Shown piece after piece: positions 34,287 to 43,195 of a stretch of 64,000 bases of DNA. Below the pieces are notes generated by a model. The model saw only the letters and a list, made by a program, of their open reading frames with translations, did not search any database and had not been told where the DNA came from. This DNA comes from Faecalibacterium taiwanense (lineage in GTDB: Bacteria; Bacillota; Clostridia; Oscillospirales; Ruminococcaceae): NCBI RefSeq assembly GCF_036632915.2, contig NZ_CP155552.1:2418001-2482000 (forward strand), read 5' to 3'. Each line of letters starts with the position of its first letter. Position 1 is the stretch's first letter. The translations under genes and the position numbers were made by a program.

Positions 34287-35285
34287 TTATTTTACATAGC
34301 CAAGGGTCGCAGCCATCACGGCCTTGATGGTGTGCATCCGGTTCTCGGCTTCGTCGAACACGATGCTCTGGGGGCCTTCAAACACTTCATCGGTCACTTC
34401 CATGGCATCGCGGCCAAAGCGCTCGCCCATCTCCTTGCCCACGGTGGTCTTGTGGTCGTGGAAGGCGGGCAGGCAGTGCATGAACACAGCGTGCAGGCCT
34501 GCAATGTCCATCAGCTGCTGGTTGATCTGGTAGGCGGCAAGGTCGTTGATGCGCTCAGCCCACACCTCCACCGGCTCACCCATGGACACCCACACATCGG
34601 TGTACAGCACGTCGGCACCCTTGGCGGCCTTGGCGGGGTCCTCCTCAAAGGTGAGGGTGGCACCGGTCTCGGCAGCGATCTTCTGGCACTCGGCCACGAG
34701 GGCAGCGTCCGGCTGGTACTTCTTGGGTGCACAGGCGGTGAAGTTCAGGCCCATCTTGGCGCAGCCCACCATCAGGCTGTTGCCCATGTTGTAGCGGGCA
34801 TCGCCGAAGTAAACGAAGTTGATGCCCTTCAGGTGACCAAAGTGCTCCCGGATGGTGAGGAAGTCGGCCAGGATCTGGGTGGGATGGAACTCGTTGGTCA
34901 GGCCGTTCCACACCGGCACACCGGCGTAGTGGGCAAGGTCTTCCACGATCTGCTGGCCATAGCCGCGGTACTCGATGCCATCGAACATGCGGCCCAGCAC
35001 ACGGGCAGTGTCGGCGATGGACTCCTTCTTGCCGATCTGGCTGCCGGACGGGTCAAGGTAGGTCACTTCCATGCCCAGATCGTGGGCAGCGACCTCGAAG
35101 CTGCAACGGGTGCGGGTGGAGGTCTTTTCAAAGATCAGGGCGATGTTCTTGCCTGCCAGCTGGTCATTGTGGCGGATGCCGGCCTTCTTTTTTGCCTTCA
35201 GGTCTGCGGCAAGGTCCAGCAGTTCTTCGATCTCGGCAGGGGTGTAGTCCAATAGCTTCAAAAAGCTGCGGTTCTTCAGACTCAT
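34287..35285 (-). CDS. argF: Ornithine carbamoyltransferase
   Basis: A 332-residue cytoplasmic enzyme that makes citrulline from ornithine and carbamoyl phosphate. The carbamoyl-phosphate motif [11 protein letters not shown] is near residue 56; [11 protein letters not shown] near 133 and MHCLPAFHD near 272 (the catalytic Cys motif) are intact. Length matches the family. The start has GAGAGGGAAA upstream. No other arg genes are adjacent, so whether it works anabolically or in the arginine deiminase direction (ArcB) cannot be settled from context. Confidence 0.95.
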   Translation of the reverse strand: MSLKNRSFLKLLDYTPAEIEELLDLAADLKAKKKAGIRHNDQLAGKNIALIFEKTSTRTRCSFEVAAHDLGMEVTYLDPSGSQIGKKESIADTARVLGRMFDGIEYRGYGQQIVEDLAHYAGVPVWNGLTNEFHPTQILADFLTIREHFGHLKGINFVYFGDARYNMGNSLMVGCAKMGLNFTACAPKKYQPDAALVAECQKIAAETGATLTFEEDPAKAAKGADVLYTDVWVSMGEPVEVWAERINDLAAYQINQQLMDIAGLHAVFMHCLPAFHDHKTTVGKEMGERFGRDAMEVTDEVFEGPQSIVFDEAENRMHTIKAVMAATLGYVK

Positions 35286-35315
35286 TGTATATTTCCCTCT
35301 CTATGCAAATTTCAT

Positions 35316-35329
35316 TGTATATTTATACT
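35316..35329. promoter_or_regulatory. Candidate ArgR box upstream of argF
   Basis: TGTATATTTATACT matches the palindromic ArgR pattern TGNATWWWWATNCA at all but the last position. It lies 31 bp upstream of the argF start in an AT-rich stretch shared with the divergent promoter at 35363. It could simply be AT-rich promoter sequence. Confidence 0.35.
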
Positions 35330-35362
35330 TATATTATATATTATACTGGGATTCTGAAAAAA

Positions 35363-35391
35363 TTGCAATACCCTGTCGGATATGCTATACT
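35363..35391 (+). promoter_or_regulatory. Promoter of Fst-like peptide gene
   Basis: TTGCAA (35363-35368), 17 bp and TATACT (35386-35391), 47 bp ahead of the start codon at 35439. Confidence 0.7.
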
Positions 35392-35438
35392 GGCTGTGCT
35401 GCCCTTCTCCATTCTGGCAACAGAAGGGGGTGGATACC

Positions 35439-35537
35439 GTGGACACCATTCTAACCAATTTTCTGGTGGCTGTCGCAGCACAGGTAGCTGCACACTTCCT
35501 GTGCAAGTGGCTTGAGAGTCACCGCAAGGGCAAGTAA
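35439..35537 (+). CDS. Fst/Ldr-like type I toxin peptide
   Basis: A 32-residue peptide starting at GTG 35439, with AAGGGGGTGG upstream. It has a hydrophobic helix (ILTNFLVAVAAQVAAHFL), then CKWLE and a basic SHRKGK tail. Fst of Enterococcus is 33 residues with the same plan. A terminator follows directly, and a convergent promoter produces an antisense RNA with matching repeats. Toxicity is inferred from architecture. Confidence 0.75.
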   Translation: MDTILTNFLVAVAAQVAAHFLCKWLESHRKGK

Positions 35538-35541
35538 GCAC

Positions 35542-35586
35542 AAAAAGAACCCTCTCGGAGCTGCAACTCTGAGAGGGCTCTTTTTT
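35542..35586. terminator. Shared bidirectional terminator of Fst-like locus
   Basis: AAAAAGAACCCTCTCGGAG, loop CTGCAA, CTCTGAGAGGGCTCTTTTTT. T-runs lie on both strands, with two mismatches in the stem. Confidence 0.88.
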
Positions 35587-35623
35587 GTGCGTGGATACAA
35601 TGGAATGTTCTAACCAACTTCCT
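35542..35623 (-). ncRNA. Candidate antitoxin RNA, par RNAII-like
   Basis: The transcript predicted from the 35630-35657 promoter is about 80 bases. It carries complements of both repeat blocks near its 5' end and shares the terminator with the peptide gene at its 3' end. The repeats would pair with the toxin's ribosome-site region and block translation. Confidence 0.7.
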
Positions 35624-35629
35624 ACCCTT

Positions 35630-35657
35630 AGTATATGCAATCCCACACAAAAGTCAA
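35630..35657 (-). promoter_or_regulatory. Promoter of antisense RNA (Fst-like locus)
   Basis: On the minus strand TTGACT (35652-35657), 16 bp and TATACT (35630-35635). No minus-strand gene follows before the shared terminator. Confidence 0.8.
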
Positions 35658-35674
35658 GATGCTATGAAAAAAGT

Positions 35675-36154
35675 TCACAGCTCCAGCTCTGCCTTCCGTC
35701 CGGTGGACTGATAGGCAGTCAGCTTCACGCCGGCCTTTTTGAACATGAACCGCGCCGCCACGCTGGAATCGCTGTCGTGGTACTTGTCGCCGTAGTACAC
35801 CACCTCGGCAATGCCCGACTGGATGATGGCCTTGGTGCACTCGTTGCAGGGGAACAGCGTCACGTACACCCGCGCACCTTTCAGGTTATTGTGGGCGCTG
35901 TTGAGGATGGCGTTCAGCTCGGCGTGGCACACGTACATATACTTGGTGTCCAGCGGTGCGCCCTCCCGCTCCCAGGGCATCTCGTCGTCGCTGCAGCCAA
36001 TGGGCATACCGTTGTAGCCCAAGGACAGAATTTTGTTTTCCGAGCTGACGATGCACGCGCCCACCTGACTGTTGGGGTCCTTGGAGCGCATGGCCGTGAG
36101 CAGCGCAATGCCCATGAAATATTCATCCCAGTTGATGTAATCCGTGCGTTTCAT
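35675..36154 (-). CDS. dCMP/cytidine deaminase family protein, ComEB-like
   Basis: A 159-residue zinc enzyme that deaminates dCMP to dUMP for thymidylate synthesis. The zinc ligands are HAELNAIL near residue 77 and [11 protein letters not shown] near 103. The start ([20 protein letters not shown]) and length match ComEB/dCMP deaminases. The start is preceded by AAGGAGCATACC. It is apparently monocistronic, downstream of the Fst-like locus on the other strand. Confidence 0.92.
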   Translation of the reverse strand: MKRTDYINWDEYFMGIALLTAMRSKDPNSQVGACIVSSENKILSLGYNGMPIGCSDDEMPWEREGAPLDTKYMYVCHAELNAILNSAHNNLKGARVYVTLFPCNECTKAIIQSGIAEVVYYGDKYHDSDSSVAARFMFKKAGVKLTAYQSTGRKAELEL

Positions 36155-36302
36155 TTTGGTATGCTCCTTGTGCCTTTATTCTGCCTTTTATTATAGCGTA
36201 TCGCTGTGGATTTTACAATAAACTTTGGCACTGCCGTGCAACTTGCACAAAACCTTGCCCCGAAGTTTGGCGCTTGATTCGTCAGAATTTTCAAACGAAA
36301 TA

Positions 36303-36331
36303 TTTAAAAATCATTTTAAGTGTGGTATTAT
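36303..36331 (+). promoter_or_regulatory. Promoter of EF-G-like gene
   Basis: TTTAAA (36303-36308), 17 bp and TATTAT (36326-36331), 67 bp ahead of the start codon. Confidence 0.65.
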
Positions 36332-36397
36332 CTTTGTAAAATATGCCACAAAAGCGGAGAGAATGCTCCGTGCGGCGGAAATGAGGGAAAAACCGAT

Positions 36398-38482
36398 ATG
36401 AAATACGCAAGCAACAACATCCGCAATATCCTGATTGCCGGTCATGCCGGCAGCGGCAAGACCACGCTCACCGAGGCGCTGGTCTATTTTTCGGGCGCTG
36501 CCGAGCGTATGGGCCGGGTCGAGGACGGCACCACGATTTCGGACTTTGACCCCGAGGAAGCAAAGCGCAAGGCCAGCCTGTCTGCATCGGTCGTCCCCGT
36601 GGAGTACGAGGGCATCAAGTACAACCTGATCGATGCGCCGGGCCTGTTCGACTTCGAGGCCGGTGAGTACGAGGGCATCCGTGCCGCCGAGAGCGTGCTG
36701 GTGGTAGTGTCCGGCCGCAGCGGCGTGACTGTGGGCGCGGAAAAGGCGTTCCAGCTGGCCCGCAAGAATGGCAAGGCTACCATGGTGTTCGTCTCCAAGT
36801 GCGATCTGGAGAATGCCAACTACTTCAAGATCCTTGAGGATATGAAGATCAAGTTCGGCTCCACCGTCTGCCCCTGCGTGGTGCCCGCCAAGCTGGACGA
36901 CGGCACCCTCGTGTACATCAACCTGTTCAGCCAGAAGGCCTTCAAGTACGAGGGCGGCAAGCAGATCCAGGTGGACCTGCCGGACATCGGCCACCGTTTT
37001 CAGGGCCTGATCGAGGCCATGAGCGAAGCCATCGCCGAAACGGACGATGAGCTGATGGAAAAGTTCTTCGGCGGCGAAGCCTTCACCACCGAGGAGATCG
37101 TGGAAGGCATGCGCAAGGGCGTCAAGGACGGCCTGATCACCCCCGTGTTCTGCGGCAGCGCCGTGAACCAGCAGGCGCTGGATATGCTGCTGTTCAACAT
37201 GCACAAGCTGCTGCCCAGCCCGGAGCACGAAGCCAGCACGCTGGCCGAGGATGCCGCCGGCGAGCCGGTGGAACTGCACTGCACCGTGGACGAGCCTACC
37301 GCCGCCTACGTGTTCAAGACCGTGGCCGACCCATTCGTGGGCAAGCTGAGCTACCTGCGCGTGGTCAGCGGCAAGGTGACTGCAGGCGAACCCCTCACCA
37401 ACGCCCGCACCGGCGATGTGGAGAAGATCTCCAAGCCCCTCACCGTCATTGGCAAAAAGCAGGTGGACTCCGACGGCATCATTGCCGGTGACATCGGCGC
37501 AGTGGCAAAGCTGGTGAGCGCCAAGACCGGCGACACCCTGTGCGACGCTGAGCGCGTGGTCAAACTGCCCGCCCCCGTGTTCCCCAAGCCCAGCCTGTTC
37601 ATGGCCGTCACTGTGGCCAAGAAGGGCGACGAGGGCAAGATCAGCAGCGCGCTGGCCCGCCTGATGGAAGAAGACCCCACCCTGAGCTACGAGAACAACG
37701 CCGAGACCCATCAGCAGGTGATCGGCGGTCTGGGCGAGCAGCATCTGGACGTGGTGAAGGCCAAGCTCAAGAACAAGTTCGGCGTGGAGATCGGGCTGGA
37801 AGCACCCCGCATCGCCTACCGCGAGTCCATCCGCAAGGCCTGCCAGAAGCAGGGCCGTCATAAGAAGCAGACCGGCGGTCACGGCCAGTTCGGTGATGTT
37901 ATCATCAACTTCGAGCCCTGCGACAGCGAGCAGGTCGTGTTTGAGGAGAAGGTGTTCGGCGGCAGCGTGCCCAAGAACTTCTTCCCGGCTGTTGAAAAGG
38001 GCGTGCGCCTTGCCGCCGAAAAGGGCGTGCTGGCAGGCTACCCCGTAGTGGGCCTGAAAGCCACCCTGCTGGACGGCAGCTACCACCCGGTGGACAGCTC
38101 CGAGATGGCCTTTATTATGGCCGCAAAGCTGGCTTACAAGGCCGCTATGCCGGAGGCCGGCCCGGTCATTCTGGAACCCATCCACACCCTGAAGGCTCAT
38201 GTGCCAAACGACAACACCGGCGATATCATGGGCGATGTGACCAAGCGCCGCGGCCGCGTGCTGGGCATGGAGCCGGACGATGACGGCCTGCAGACCATCA
38301 TCGCTGAAGTGCCGCTGGCAGAGCTTGCAAACTTTACCACCTTCATCCGGCAGACCACGCAGGGCCGCGGCTGGTTCACCACCGAGTTTGCCCGCTACGA
38401 GGTTCTGCCCGAGATGCTGGTGCCTGCCGTTGTGGAGCAGGCCAAGAAGCTGGGCAATCTGGACGAGAGCGCAGACGATTGA
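36398..38482 (+). CDS. Elongation factor G-like GTPase (second EF-G)
   Basis: A 694-residue translational GTPase. The P-loop reads GHAGSGKTT (residues 15-23) instead of GHVDAGKTT of the main EF-G. DAPGLFDFEAG near 83 replaces the usual DTPGHVDF, and SKCDLENANY near 136 holds the guanine-base motif. Domains II-V follow, ending with FATYIR-like NFTTFIRQTTQGRGWFTTEF. These changes mark the EF-G-II/FusA2-like paralog class. I chose ATG 36398 because homology begins there. It stands alone, away from rpsL-rpsG-fusA-tuf, which also argues for the paralog. Confidence 0.9.
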   Translation: MKYASNNIRNILIAGHAGSGKTTLTEALVYFSGAAERMGRVEDGTTISDFDPEEAKRKASLSASVVPVEYEGIKYNLIDAPGLFDFEAGEYEGIRAAESVLVVVSGRSGVTVGAEKAFQLARKNGKATMVFVSKCDLENANYFKILEDMKIKFGSTVCPCVVPAKLDDGTLVYINLFSQKAFKYEGGKQIQVDLPDIGHRFQGLIEAMSEAIAETDDELMEKFFGGEAFTTEEIVEGMRKGVKDGLITPVFCGSAVNQQALDMLLFNMHKLLPSPEHEASTLAEDAAGEPVELHCTVDEPTAAYVFKTVADPFVGKLSYLRVVSGKVTAGEPLTNARTGDVEKISKPLTVIGKKQVDSDGIIAGDIGAVAKLVSAKTGDTLCDAERVVKLPAPVFPKPSLFMAVTVAKKGDEGKISSALARLMEEDPTLSYENNAETHQQVIGGLGEQHLDVVKAKLKNKFGVEIGLEAPRIAYRESIRKACQKQGRHKKQTGGHGQFGDVIINFEPCDSEQVVFEEKVFGGSVPKNFFPAVEKGVRLAAEKGVLAGYPVVGLKATLLDGSYHPVDSSEMAFIMAAKLAYKAAMPEAGPVILEPIHTLKAHVPNDNTGDIMGDVTKRRGRVLGMEPDDDGLQTIIAEVPLAELANFTTFIRQTTQGRGWFTTEFARYEVLPEMLVPAVVEQAKKLGNLDESADD

Positions 38483-38511
38483 TTCTCTAACTGAATAGGA
38501 CATTTTCCCGA

Positions 38512-38550
38512 CCCCCGTTGACACTTTTCCCTCTGTCAGCGGGGGTTTTT
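38512..38550 (+). terminator. Rho-independent terminator of EF-G-like gene
   Basis: CCCCCGTTGACA (38512-38523) pairs with TGTCAGCGGGGG (38534-38545), then TTTTT. Confidence 0.88.
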
Positions 38551-38726
38551 GTTGTTATTTTTCTCAGATCCTCTAAAATCTCTGCCATTTTTAGGCATCC
38601 TTCCAATCTTGTCTAAAATCCTTGATTTCTGTTGGGGGGGGTAGAATAAGGAATTGTGAATCTTTTTTGTCCACGATCCGCGCAGACAAGATCCACCCGC
38701 AAAAGTCGTATCAAGGAGGAATTTAT

Positions 38727-40223
38727 ATGAAAACGCGACTTATCAGCCTGCTGCTGGCATTCAGCATGGCACTGACATTTCTGCCTGTCGGGGCAGTCTC
38801 TGCATTTGCGGCGGAGACGGGCGATACATTTAACTTTAACGGTCTTACATACGAGATAACAAGTGACACAACCGCCAAAGTCAAAGGACCCGAAGCAACC
38901 ACCTTATTGACCCAAGTAACTATTCCAGAAAAAGCAACAAATTCCTTGAATGGAGAATCCTACACTGTAACAGCCATTGCGGATAAAGCTTTTCGCAACA
39001 CAAGATTTAACGGCGAAATCACATCCATCACACTTCCCGATAGTTTGAAGGAAATCGGTGATTTCGCTTTCTTTTCTTGCCTCAAACTCGAAGACATCAA
39101 TCTTCCCGATGGGCTTACTAAAATCGGGTATCAAGCTTTTCAGAACTGTTATAGTTTAACAGAAATCACCATTCCAAGCAGTGTAACTACTATGGGTTCA
39201 CATGTGTTCAACCGCTGTACCGGACTAAAAGAAGTTACCTTTGAAAAGAATTCGCAGCTAAGCGCGCTTCCTGATGCAACCTTTGCCAACTGTATAAGTC
39301 TGGAGTCTTTTACCCTTCCCAATGGATTCACTTCCATCGGCGAAAATGCTTTTTATAAATGCGGAAAACTCACCACATTAAACATCTCGGATGATGTTAC
39401 TGAAATCAAAAAAGATGCTTTTATTGATTGCGCAAAATTCAACACTATCAATTATGACGGTACCAAATACTCTTGGAACGCTCTACTAAAAAGCGGCAGC
39501 GTAGATAACACAGTTTTGGAAAAAATTCAAGCGGACGGCTTCACCGTGAATTACTGGGTACAGCCTTTGGTCGTCAGCGGCGGCATTTTCACAGTAGATG
39601 GCGATCCTGTAGTTGGCGATACAGCTATTGTGCCCGTCGGTGCTACAGTTGAAATCACTTTTGATCAGCAGTCTTTCGCTGACAGTGGTCTCTCTTTTGG
39701 TAGTTGGGAGATTGATGGTTTAAGCAATTCAGAATACTACAAAAATAAAGAAAGCTTCACCTTTACTATGCCTAAGAATCGCGTAGCAGTCACAGCTTCA
39801 ACAATGGATATTCCCAGCGCCCCCACGATCGACGACGCCCCTGTTGACCCTGCCATCAGCACTGCGGTAACGATCATTGGCGGTGCACTGCTGGTGGGCG
39901 GGCTGCATCAGCTGGGCACCGAGCTGTGGCTGATCCATCATCTGCCCAAGGGTACCGCCATCCCGGAAACTCGCATCGAACTGGCCGAAGTGCTCTGGAA
40001 GGATGCCGGACAGCCTGCTCCTGCTGCCGAAGCCGCTTATACCGATATCGACACCGACGACACCGATGCGCAGCAGGCTGCACAGTGGGCAATTGAAAAC
40101 GAGCTGATGACGCTGCGCAGCAGTGAGCATCCGGACAAATTCGACCCCCATGTGCCGGTCTCCACCGTAAAAGCCATTCGCGCGTGGAAAAAGGCACAGC
40201 AGATGAAACCGTCTACCAAGTAA
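38727..40223 (+). CDS. Secreted leucine-rich-repeat (BspA-like) surface protein
   Basis: A 498-residue exported protein. ATG 38727 has AAGGAGG upstream and a signal peptide (MKTRLISLLLAFSMALTFLP, cleavage after about residue 30). Residues 75-270 hold about seven LRR_5 repeats of the form ITLPDSLKEIGDFAFFSC. A beta-domain follows (about 280-365), then a linker, a hydrophobic stretch and a GC-rich C-terminal domain (about 375-498) ending TVKAIRAWKKAQQ. The LRR part is AT-rich and the C-terminal part GC-rich, a sharp change at about 39.8 kb that points to domain exchange. It is probably cell-surface adhesion; the partner is unknown. Confidence 0.85.
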   Translation: MKTRLISLLLAFSMALTFLPVGAVSAFAAETGDTFNFNGLTYEITSDTTAKVKGPEATTLLTQVTIPEKATNSLNGESYTVTAIADKAFRNTRFNGEITSITLPDSLKEIGDFAFFSCLKLEDINLPDGLTKIGYQAFQNCYSLTEITIPSSVTTMGSHVFNRCTGLKEVTFEKNSQLSALPDATFANCISLESFTLPNGFTSIGENAFYKCGKLTTLNISDDVTEIKKDAFIDCAKFNTINYDGTKYSWNALLKSGSVDNTVLEKIQADGFTVNYWVQPLVVSGGIFTVDGDPVVGDTAIVPVGATVEITFDQQSFADSGLSFGSWEIDGLSNSEYYKNKESFTFTMPKNRVAVTASTMDIPSAPTIDDAPVDPAISTAVTIIGGALLVGGLHQLGTELWLIHHLPKGTAIPETRIELAEVLWKDAGQPAPAAEAAYTDIDTDDTDAQQAAQWAIENELMTLRSSEHPDKFDPHVPVSTVKAIRAWKKAQQMKPSTK

Positions 40224-40240
40224 CACCCAATGGAATCAAA

Positions 40241-40274
40241 ACAGCCCGTTCTCCTTTTTTGAAGAGCGGGCTGT
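40241..40274 (+). terminator. Rho-independent terminator of LRR gene
   Basis: ACAGCCCGTTCT pairs with AGAGCGGGCTGT around a short loop, then TCCGTTATTT. Confidence 0.75.
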
Positions 40275-40327
40275 TCCGTTATTTGCTCCAGCCGACACAT
40301 TTTTCTGCCCTACCGCCGCCTTTTTTG

Positions 40328-40356
40328 TTGACAAAGCAGCCGCCTGCTATTATAAT
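40328..40356 (+). promoter_or_regulatory. Consensus promoter of greA-lysS
   Basis: TTGACA (40328-40333), exactly 17 bp, TATAAT (40351-40356): a perfect consensus, fitting a highly expressed operon. It is 75 bp ahead of the greA start. Confidence 0.9.
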
Positions 40357-40430
40357 AATGTAGTCAAAATGGCATTCTTGTGCGGCTTTGCGGCTGCACA
40401 GCACAAATAGAGACAAGGAGAGATTCTCAA

Positions 40431-40916
40431 ATGGCACAAGAGATCAAGATGTCCGCTGCCGGTCTGAAGGCAATGCAGGAGGAACTGGAATACCTCAAAA
40501 CGGTGCGCCGCAAGGAGCTGGCCGAAGAGATCAAGGAAGCACGCAGCCACGGCGACCTTTCCGAGAACAGCGAGTACGACGAGGCCAAGAATACGCAGGG
40601 TCTGGTGGAGAACCGCATCACCGAACTGGAGCAGATGATCAAGAACGCCGTCATCATTGATGAGAGCGAGCTGAGCGTGGACAATGTCTCTGTGGGCACC
40701 CACGTCACCATCCTCATGACCGGCGAGGACGAGAACGAGGAGTACGACATTGTGGGCCGCACCGAAGCCGACCCCCTGAACGGCAAGATCAGCGACGAAA
40801 GCCCCGTGGGCCACGCTCTGCTGGGCAAGGCTGTGGGCGACAAGGCCGAAGTGCTGCTGCCCACCGGCCACACCGTGGAGTACACCGTGCTGAACATTAC
40901 CCACGCTGCAGGCTGA
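40431..40916 (+). CDS. greA: Transcription elongation factor GreA
   Basis: A 161-residue factor that stimulates transcript cleavage by stalled RNA polymerase. The N-terminal coiled coil carries the acidic tip (SHGDLSENSEYDEAK, residues 39-53), and the C-terminal FKBP-like domain ends with YTVLNITHA. AAGGAGAG precedes ATG 40431; the longer frame has no start site. It is followed 25 bp later by lysS, a common pairing in Firmicutes. Confidence 0.96.
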   Translation: MAQEIKMSAAGLKAMQEELEYLKTVRRKELAEEIKEARSHGDLSENSEYDEAKNTQGLVENRITELEQMIKNAVIIDESELSVDNVSVGTHVTILMTGEDENEEYDIVGRTEADPLNGKISDESPVGHALLGKAVGDKAEVLLPTGHTVEYTVLNITHAAG

Positions 40917-40941
40917 GCAGGCCAAACGAATAGGAGAAACC

Positions 40942-42453
40942 ATGGAAGAACAAAAGAAGAACCCGGCGCAGGGCCTGTCCGAGAGCGAGCAGGTGCAGGT
41001 GCGCCGCCAGAAACTGGCCGACCTGCAGGCTGCAGGCCACGACCCCTTCACCCTGACCAAGTACCCGCAGGATTCCTACTCTGCCGATCTGAAGGCCGAG
41101 TTTGCCGACCTGCCCAACGAGACCGACAGCGGCAAGACCGTGGCGCTGGCTGGCCGTATGATGTCCAAGCGCGTAATGGGCAAGGCAAGCTTTGCCCACC
41201 TGCGGGACGATAAGGGCGACATTCAGCTGTACGTCCGCCGCGATGAGCTGGGCGAAGAGCCTTACGCCGCCTTCAAGAAGCTGGACGTGGGCGATATCAT
41301 CGGCGTGAAGGGCGAGGTGTTCCGCACCAAGACCGGCGAACTGAGCGTGCGCGCCACCGAGCTGACCCTGCTGGCCAAGAGCCTGCGCCCCCTGCCTGAG
41401 AAGTTCCACGGCCTGACCGACACCGAGATGCGTTACCGTCAGCGCTACGTGGACCTGATCGCCAACCCCGAGGTGAAGGACACCTTCGTGAAGCGCAGCC
41501 AGATCCTGAAGGAGATCCGCGCCTATCTGGACGAGAAGGGCTTCCTGGAGGTGGACACCCCCATCCTGACCCCCTTCGAGATCGGCGCCTCTGCACGCCC
41601 CTTCTACACCCATCACAACAGCCTGAACATGGACATGGTGCTGCGCATTGAGACCGAGCTGTACCTCAAGCGCCTGATCGTGGGCGGCATGGACCGCGTG
41701 TACGAGGTGGGCCGCATCTTCCGCAACGAGGGCATGGACCCCAAGCACAACCCGGAATTCACCAGCATCGAGCTGTATCAGGCCTTCACCGACTTCCACG
41801 GCATGATGGATCTGGTGGAGGAGCTGTACAAGCGCCTTGCCCAGAAGATCTGCGGCAGCATGGTCATCCCCTATCAGGGCAAGCAGATCGACATGGGCCA
41901 CTGGGAGCGCCTGACCATGGTGGAAGCCGTGAAGAAGTATTCCGGCGTGGACTTCAACGACTGGAAGTCCGACGAGGATGCCATCGCCGCCGCCAAGGAG
42001 CACCACGTGGAGCTGCCCGAGGTGCCCACCAAGGGTTCCATTCTGGCCGAGTTCTTTGATGCCTTCGTGGAGGACAAGCTCATCCAGCCCACCTTCATCT
42101 ACGATTACCCCGTGGAGATCAGCCCGCTGGCAAAGCGCAAGCCGGACGACCCCGCCTTCACCGAGCGCTTTGAGTATTTCATCGACTGCACCGAGTACGG
42201 CAACGCCTTCAGCGAGCTGAACGACCCCATCGACCAGAAGGGCCGCTTCGAGCGTCAGGTAGCCGAGCGCAAGGCCATCGAGCCCGACTGCAAGGCACAG
42301 GTGGACTACGACTACGTGAATGCGCTGGAGTACGGCCTGCCCCCCACGGGCGGTCTGGGCTTCGGCGTGGACCGTCTGGTGATGCTGCTCACCGACAGCG
42401 CCTCCATCCGCGATGTGCTGCTGTTCCCCACGATGCGCCCGGAATCTAACTGA
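40942..42453 (+). CDS. lysS: Lysyl-tRNA synthetase, class II
   Basis: A 503-residue aminoacyl-tRNA synthetase. An OB-fold anticodon-binding domain (about 50-170, LAGRMMSKRVMGKASFAHLR) precedes the class II core: motif 1 around 180-215, motif 2 FRNEGMDPKHNPEFTSIELYQ near 256, and motif 3 GLGFGVDRLVMLLTD near 470. AGGAGAAACC precedes the start. No terminator is visible after the stop; the mobile region begins within the next 300 bp. Confidence 0.96.
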   Translation: MEEQKKNPAQGLSESEQVQVRRQKLADLQAAGHDPFTLTKYPQDSYSADLKAEFADLPNETDSGKTVALAGRMMSKRVMGKASFAHLRDDKGDIQLYVRRDELGEEPYAAFKKLDVGDIIGVKGEVFRTKTGELSVRATELTLLAKSLRPLPEKFHGLTDTEMRYRQRYVDLIANPEVKDTFVKRSQILKEIRAYLDEKGFLEVDTPILTPFEIGASARPFYTHHNSLNMDMVLRIETELYLKRLIVGGMDRVYEVGRIFRNEGMDPKHNPEFTSIELYQAFTDFHGMMDLVEELYKRLAQKICGSMVIPYQGKQIDMGHWERLTMVEAVKKYSGVDFNDWKSDEDAIAAAKEHHVELPEVPTKGSILAEFFDAFVEDKLIQPTFIYDYPVEISPLAKRKPDDPAFTERFEYFIDCTEYGNAFSELNDPIDQKGRFERQVAERKAIEPDCKAQVDYDYVNALEYGLPPTGGLGFGVDRLVMLLTDSASIRDVLLFPTMRPESN

Positions 42454-42743
42454 GCTACGTGGTAATCTTTGTGTCTCCGACAATGAAATACATCGCGGAT
42501 TCCGACACGGAAAGTGTCAGAAAGCTGACATCCTTGACGGATTTCCGCATGGACTGACGGAGATGCAAAAAAATCCCTGTTAGTACAGACAGATTTTTAC
42601 TTCTGGCTACCAGCAGAGAACTGTAAACGAGAAAACAGCCGAGAGGACATTTCACCATCAGCGATTGCTGAACGTGAGGTGTCCTCTTTCTATATCCTGA
42701 TAATGCAATTATACCATTACCCTTGACAAAGGAGAAGAATGTC
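42454..42743. other. Non-coding junction after lysS
   Basis: No gene is seen. An imperfect 14-bp inverted repeat (AGAGGACATTTCAC at 42642-42655 against 42674-42687) with T/C-rich flank could terminate lysS. The left end of the conjugative element probably lies in this stretch, but no attachment repeat was recognised. Confidence 0.4.
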
Positions 42744-42974
42744 ATGGAACATAAAGCTGCTTCGTTTGAAGTTCCCGAACTGGAAAAAATTCTGGCCAAG
42801 AAGAAAAAGAGATACGTTGGCTACGAGGAAGGAATGGTTCTCTATTCGATGGGCAAGATTTCGTTCCGAAAGCTGGCGCAGGACGCTCATGCACTACTCC
42901 GCATAAAAAAGATAGCGATTGTTGATTTGGACATGCTGGACGATTATCTGGAACAGCATCGCAGCAACAACTGA
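42744..42974 (+). CDS. Small DUF6462-like element protein
   Basis: A 76-residue protein with AAAGGAG nine bases before ATG 42744. It is basic in the middle (KILAKKKKRYVGYEEGMVLY) and has an excisionase-like helix-turn-helix pattern (FRKLAQDAHALLRIKKIAIV, then LDDYLEQH). Genes of this type often open conjugative elements in gut Clostridia. It is probably a DNA-binding regulator. Confidence 0.6.
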   Translation: MEHKAASFEVPELEKILAKKKKRYVGYEEGMVLYSMGKISFRKLAQDAHALLRIKKIAIVDLDMLDDYLEQHRSNN

Positions 42975-43150
42975 ATCAGAGTTTTCTTACATAGCGCACT
43001 TTTCATCCGAAGGTGCGCTTTTTCTTTTACTCTATAGCAAACCAACTTTTTAATGCAACAGCAACAACGTTGGTTTGCATATCGCAGATATGCTGTTGCG
43101 ATTGCGCTAATTTCTAGCCTTGCGATAAAATAGTCAAAGGAGGTTTCCAC

Positions 43151-43195
43151 ATGAACAAGCACTCACAGTTGAAAATTCGAGGACACACCAAATGA
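43151..43195 (+). CDS. 14-codon leader frame ahead of repA
   Basis: AAAGGAGG precedes ATG 43151. The frame encodes MNKHSQLKIRGHTK, and its TGA overlaps the repA ATG (ATGA). It is probably a translational coupler for repA and not a functional peptide. Confidence 0.45.
   Translation: MNKHSQLKIRGHTK

Larger units (their letters stand above)
35430..35621. repeat. Direct repeats of the Fst-like locus
   Basis: Two blocks occur twice in the same order: GTGGATAC (35430-35437 and 35591-35598) and TTCTAACCAA (35449-35458 and 35608-35617). The first copy spans the toxin start codon; the second lies in the 5' part of the convergent antisense RNA. This matches the DRa/DRb design by which RNAII of the enterococcal par locus pairs with the fst message. 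Confidence 0.8.

Noticed and set aside
36311..38524. A 737-codon frame antisense to the EF-G-like gene
   Set aside because: It is a shadow of a conserved gene, rich in His/Leu/Gln/Ala as expected from the complement of EF-G codons, and has no start signal.
40897..42483. A 528-codon frame antisense to lysS
   Set aside because: Same effect; the sense strand is an intact lysyl-tRNA synthetase.
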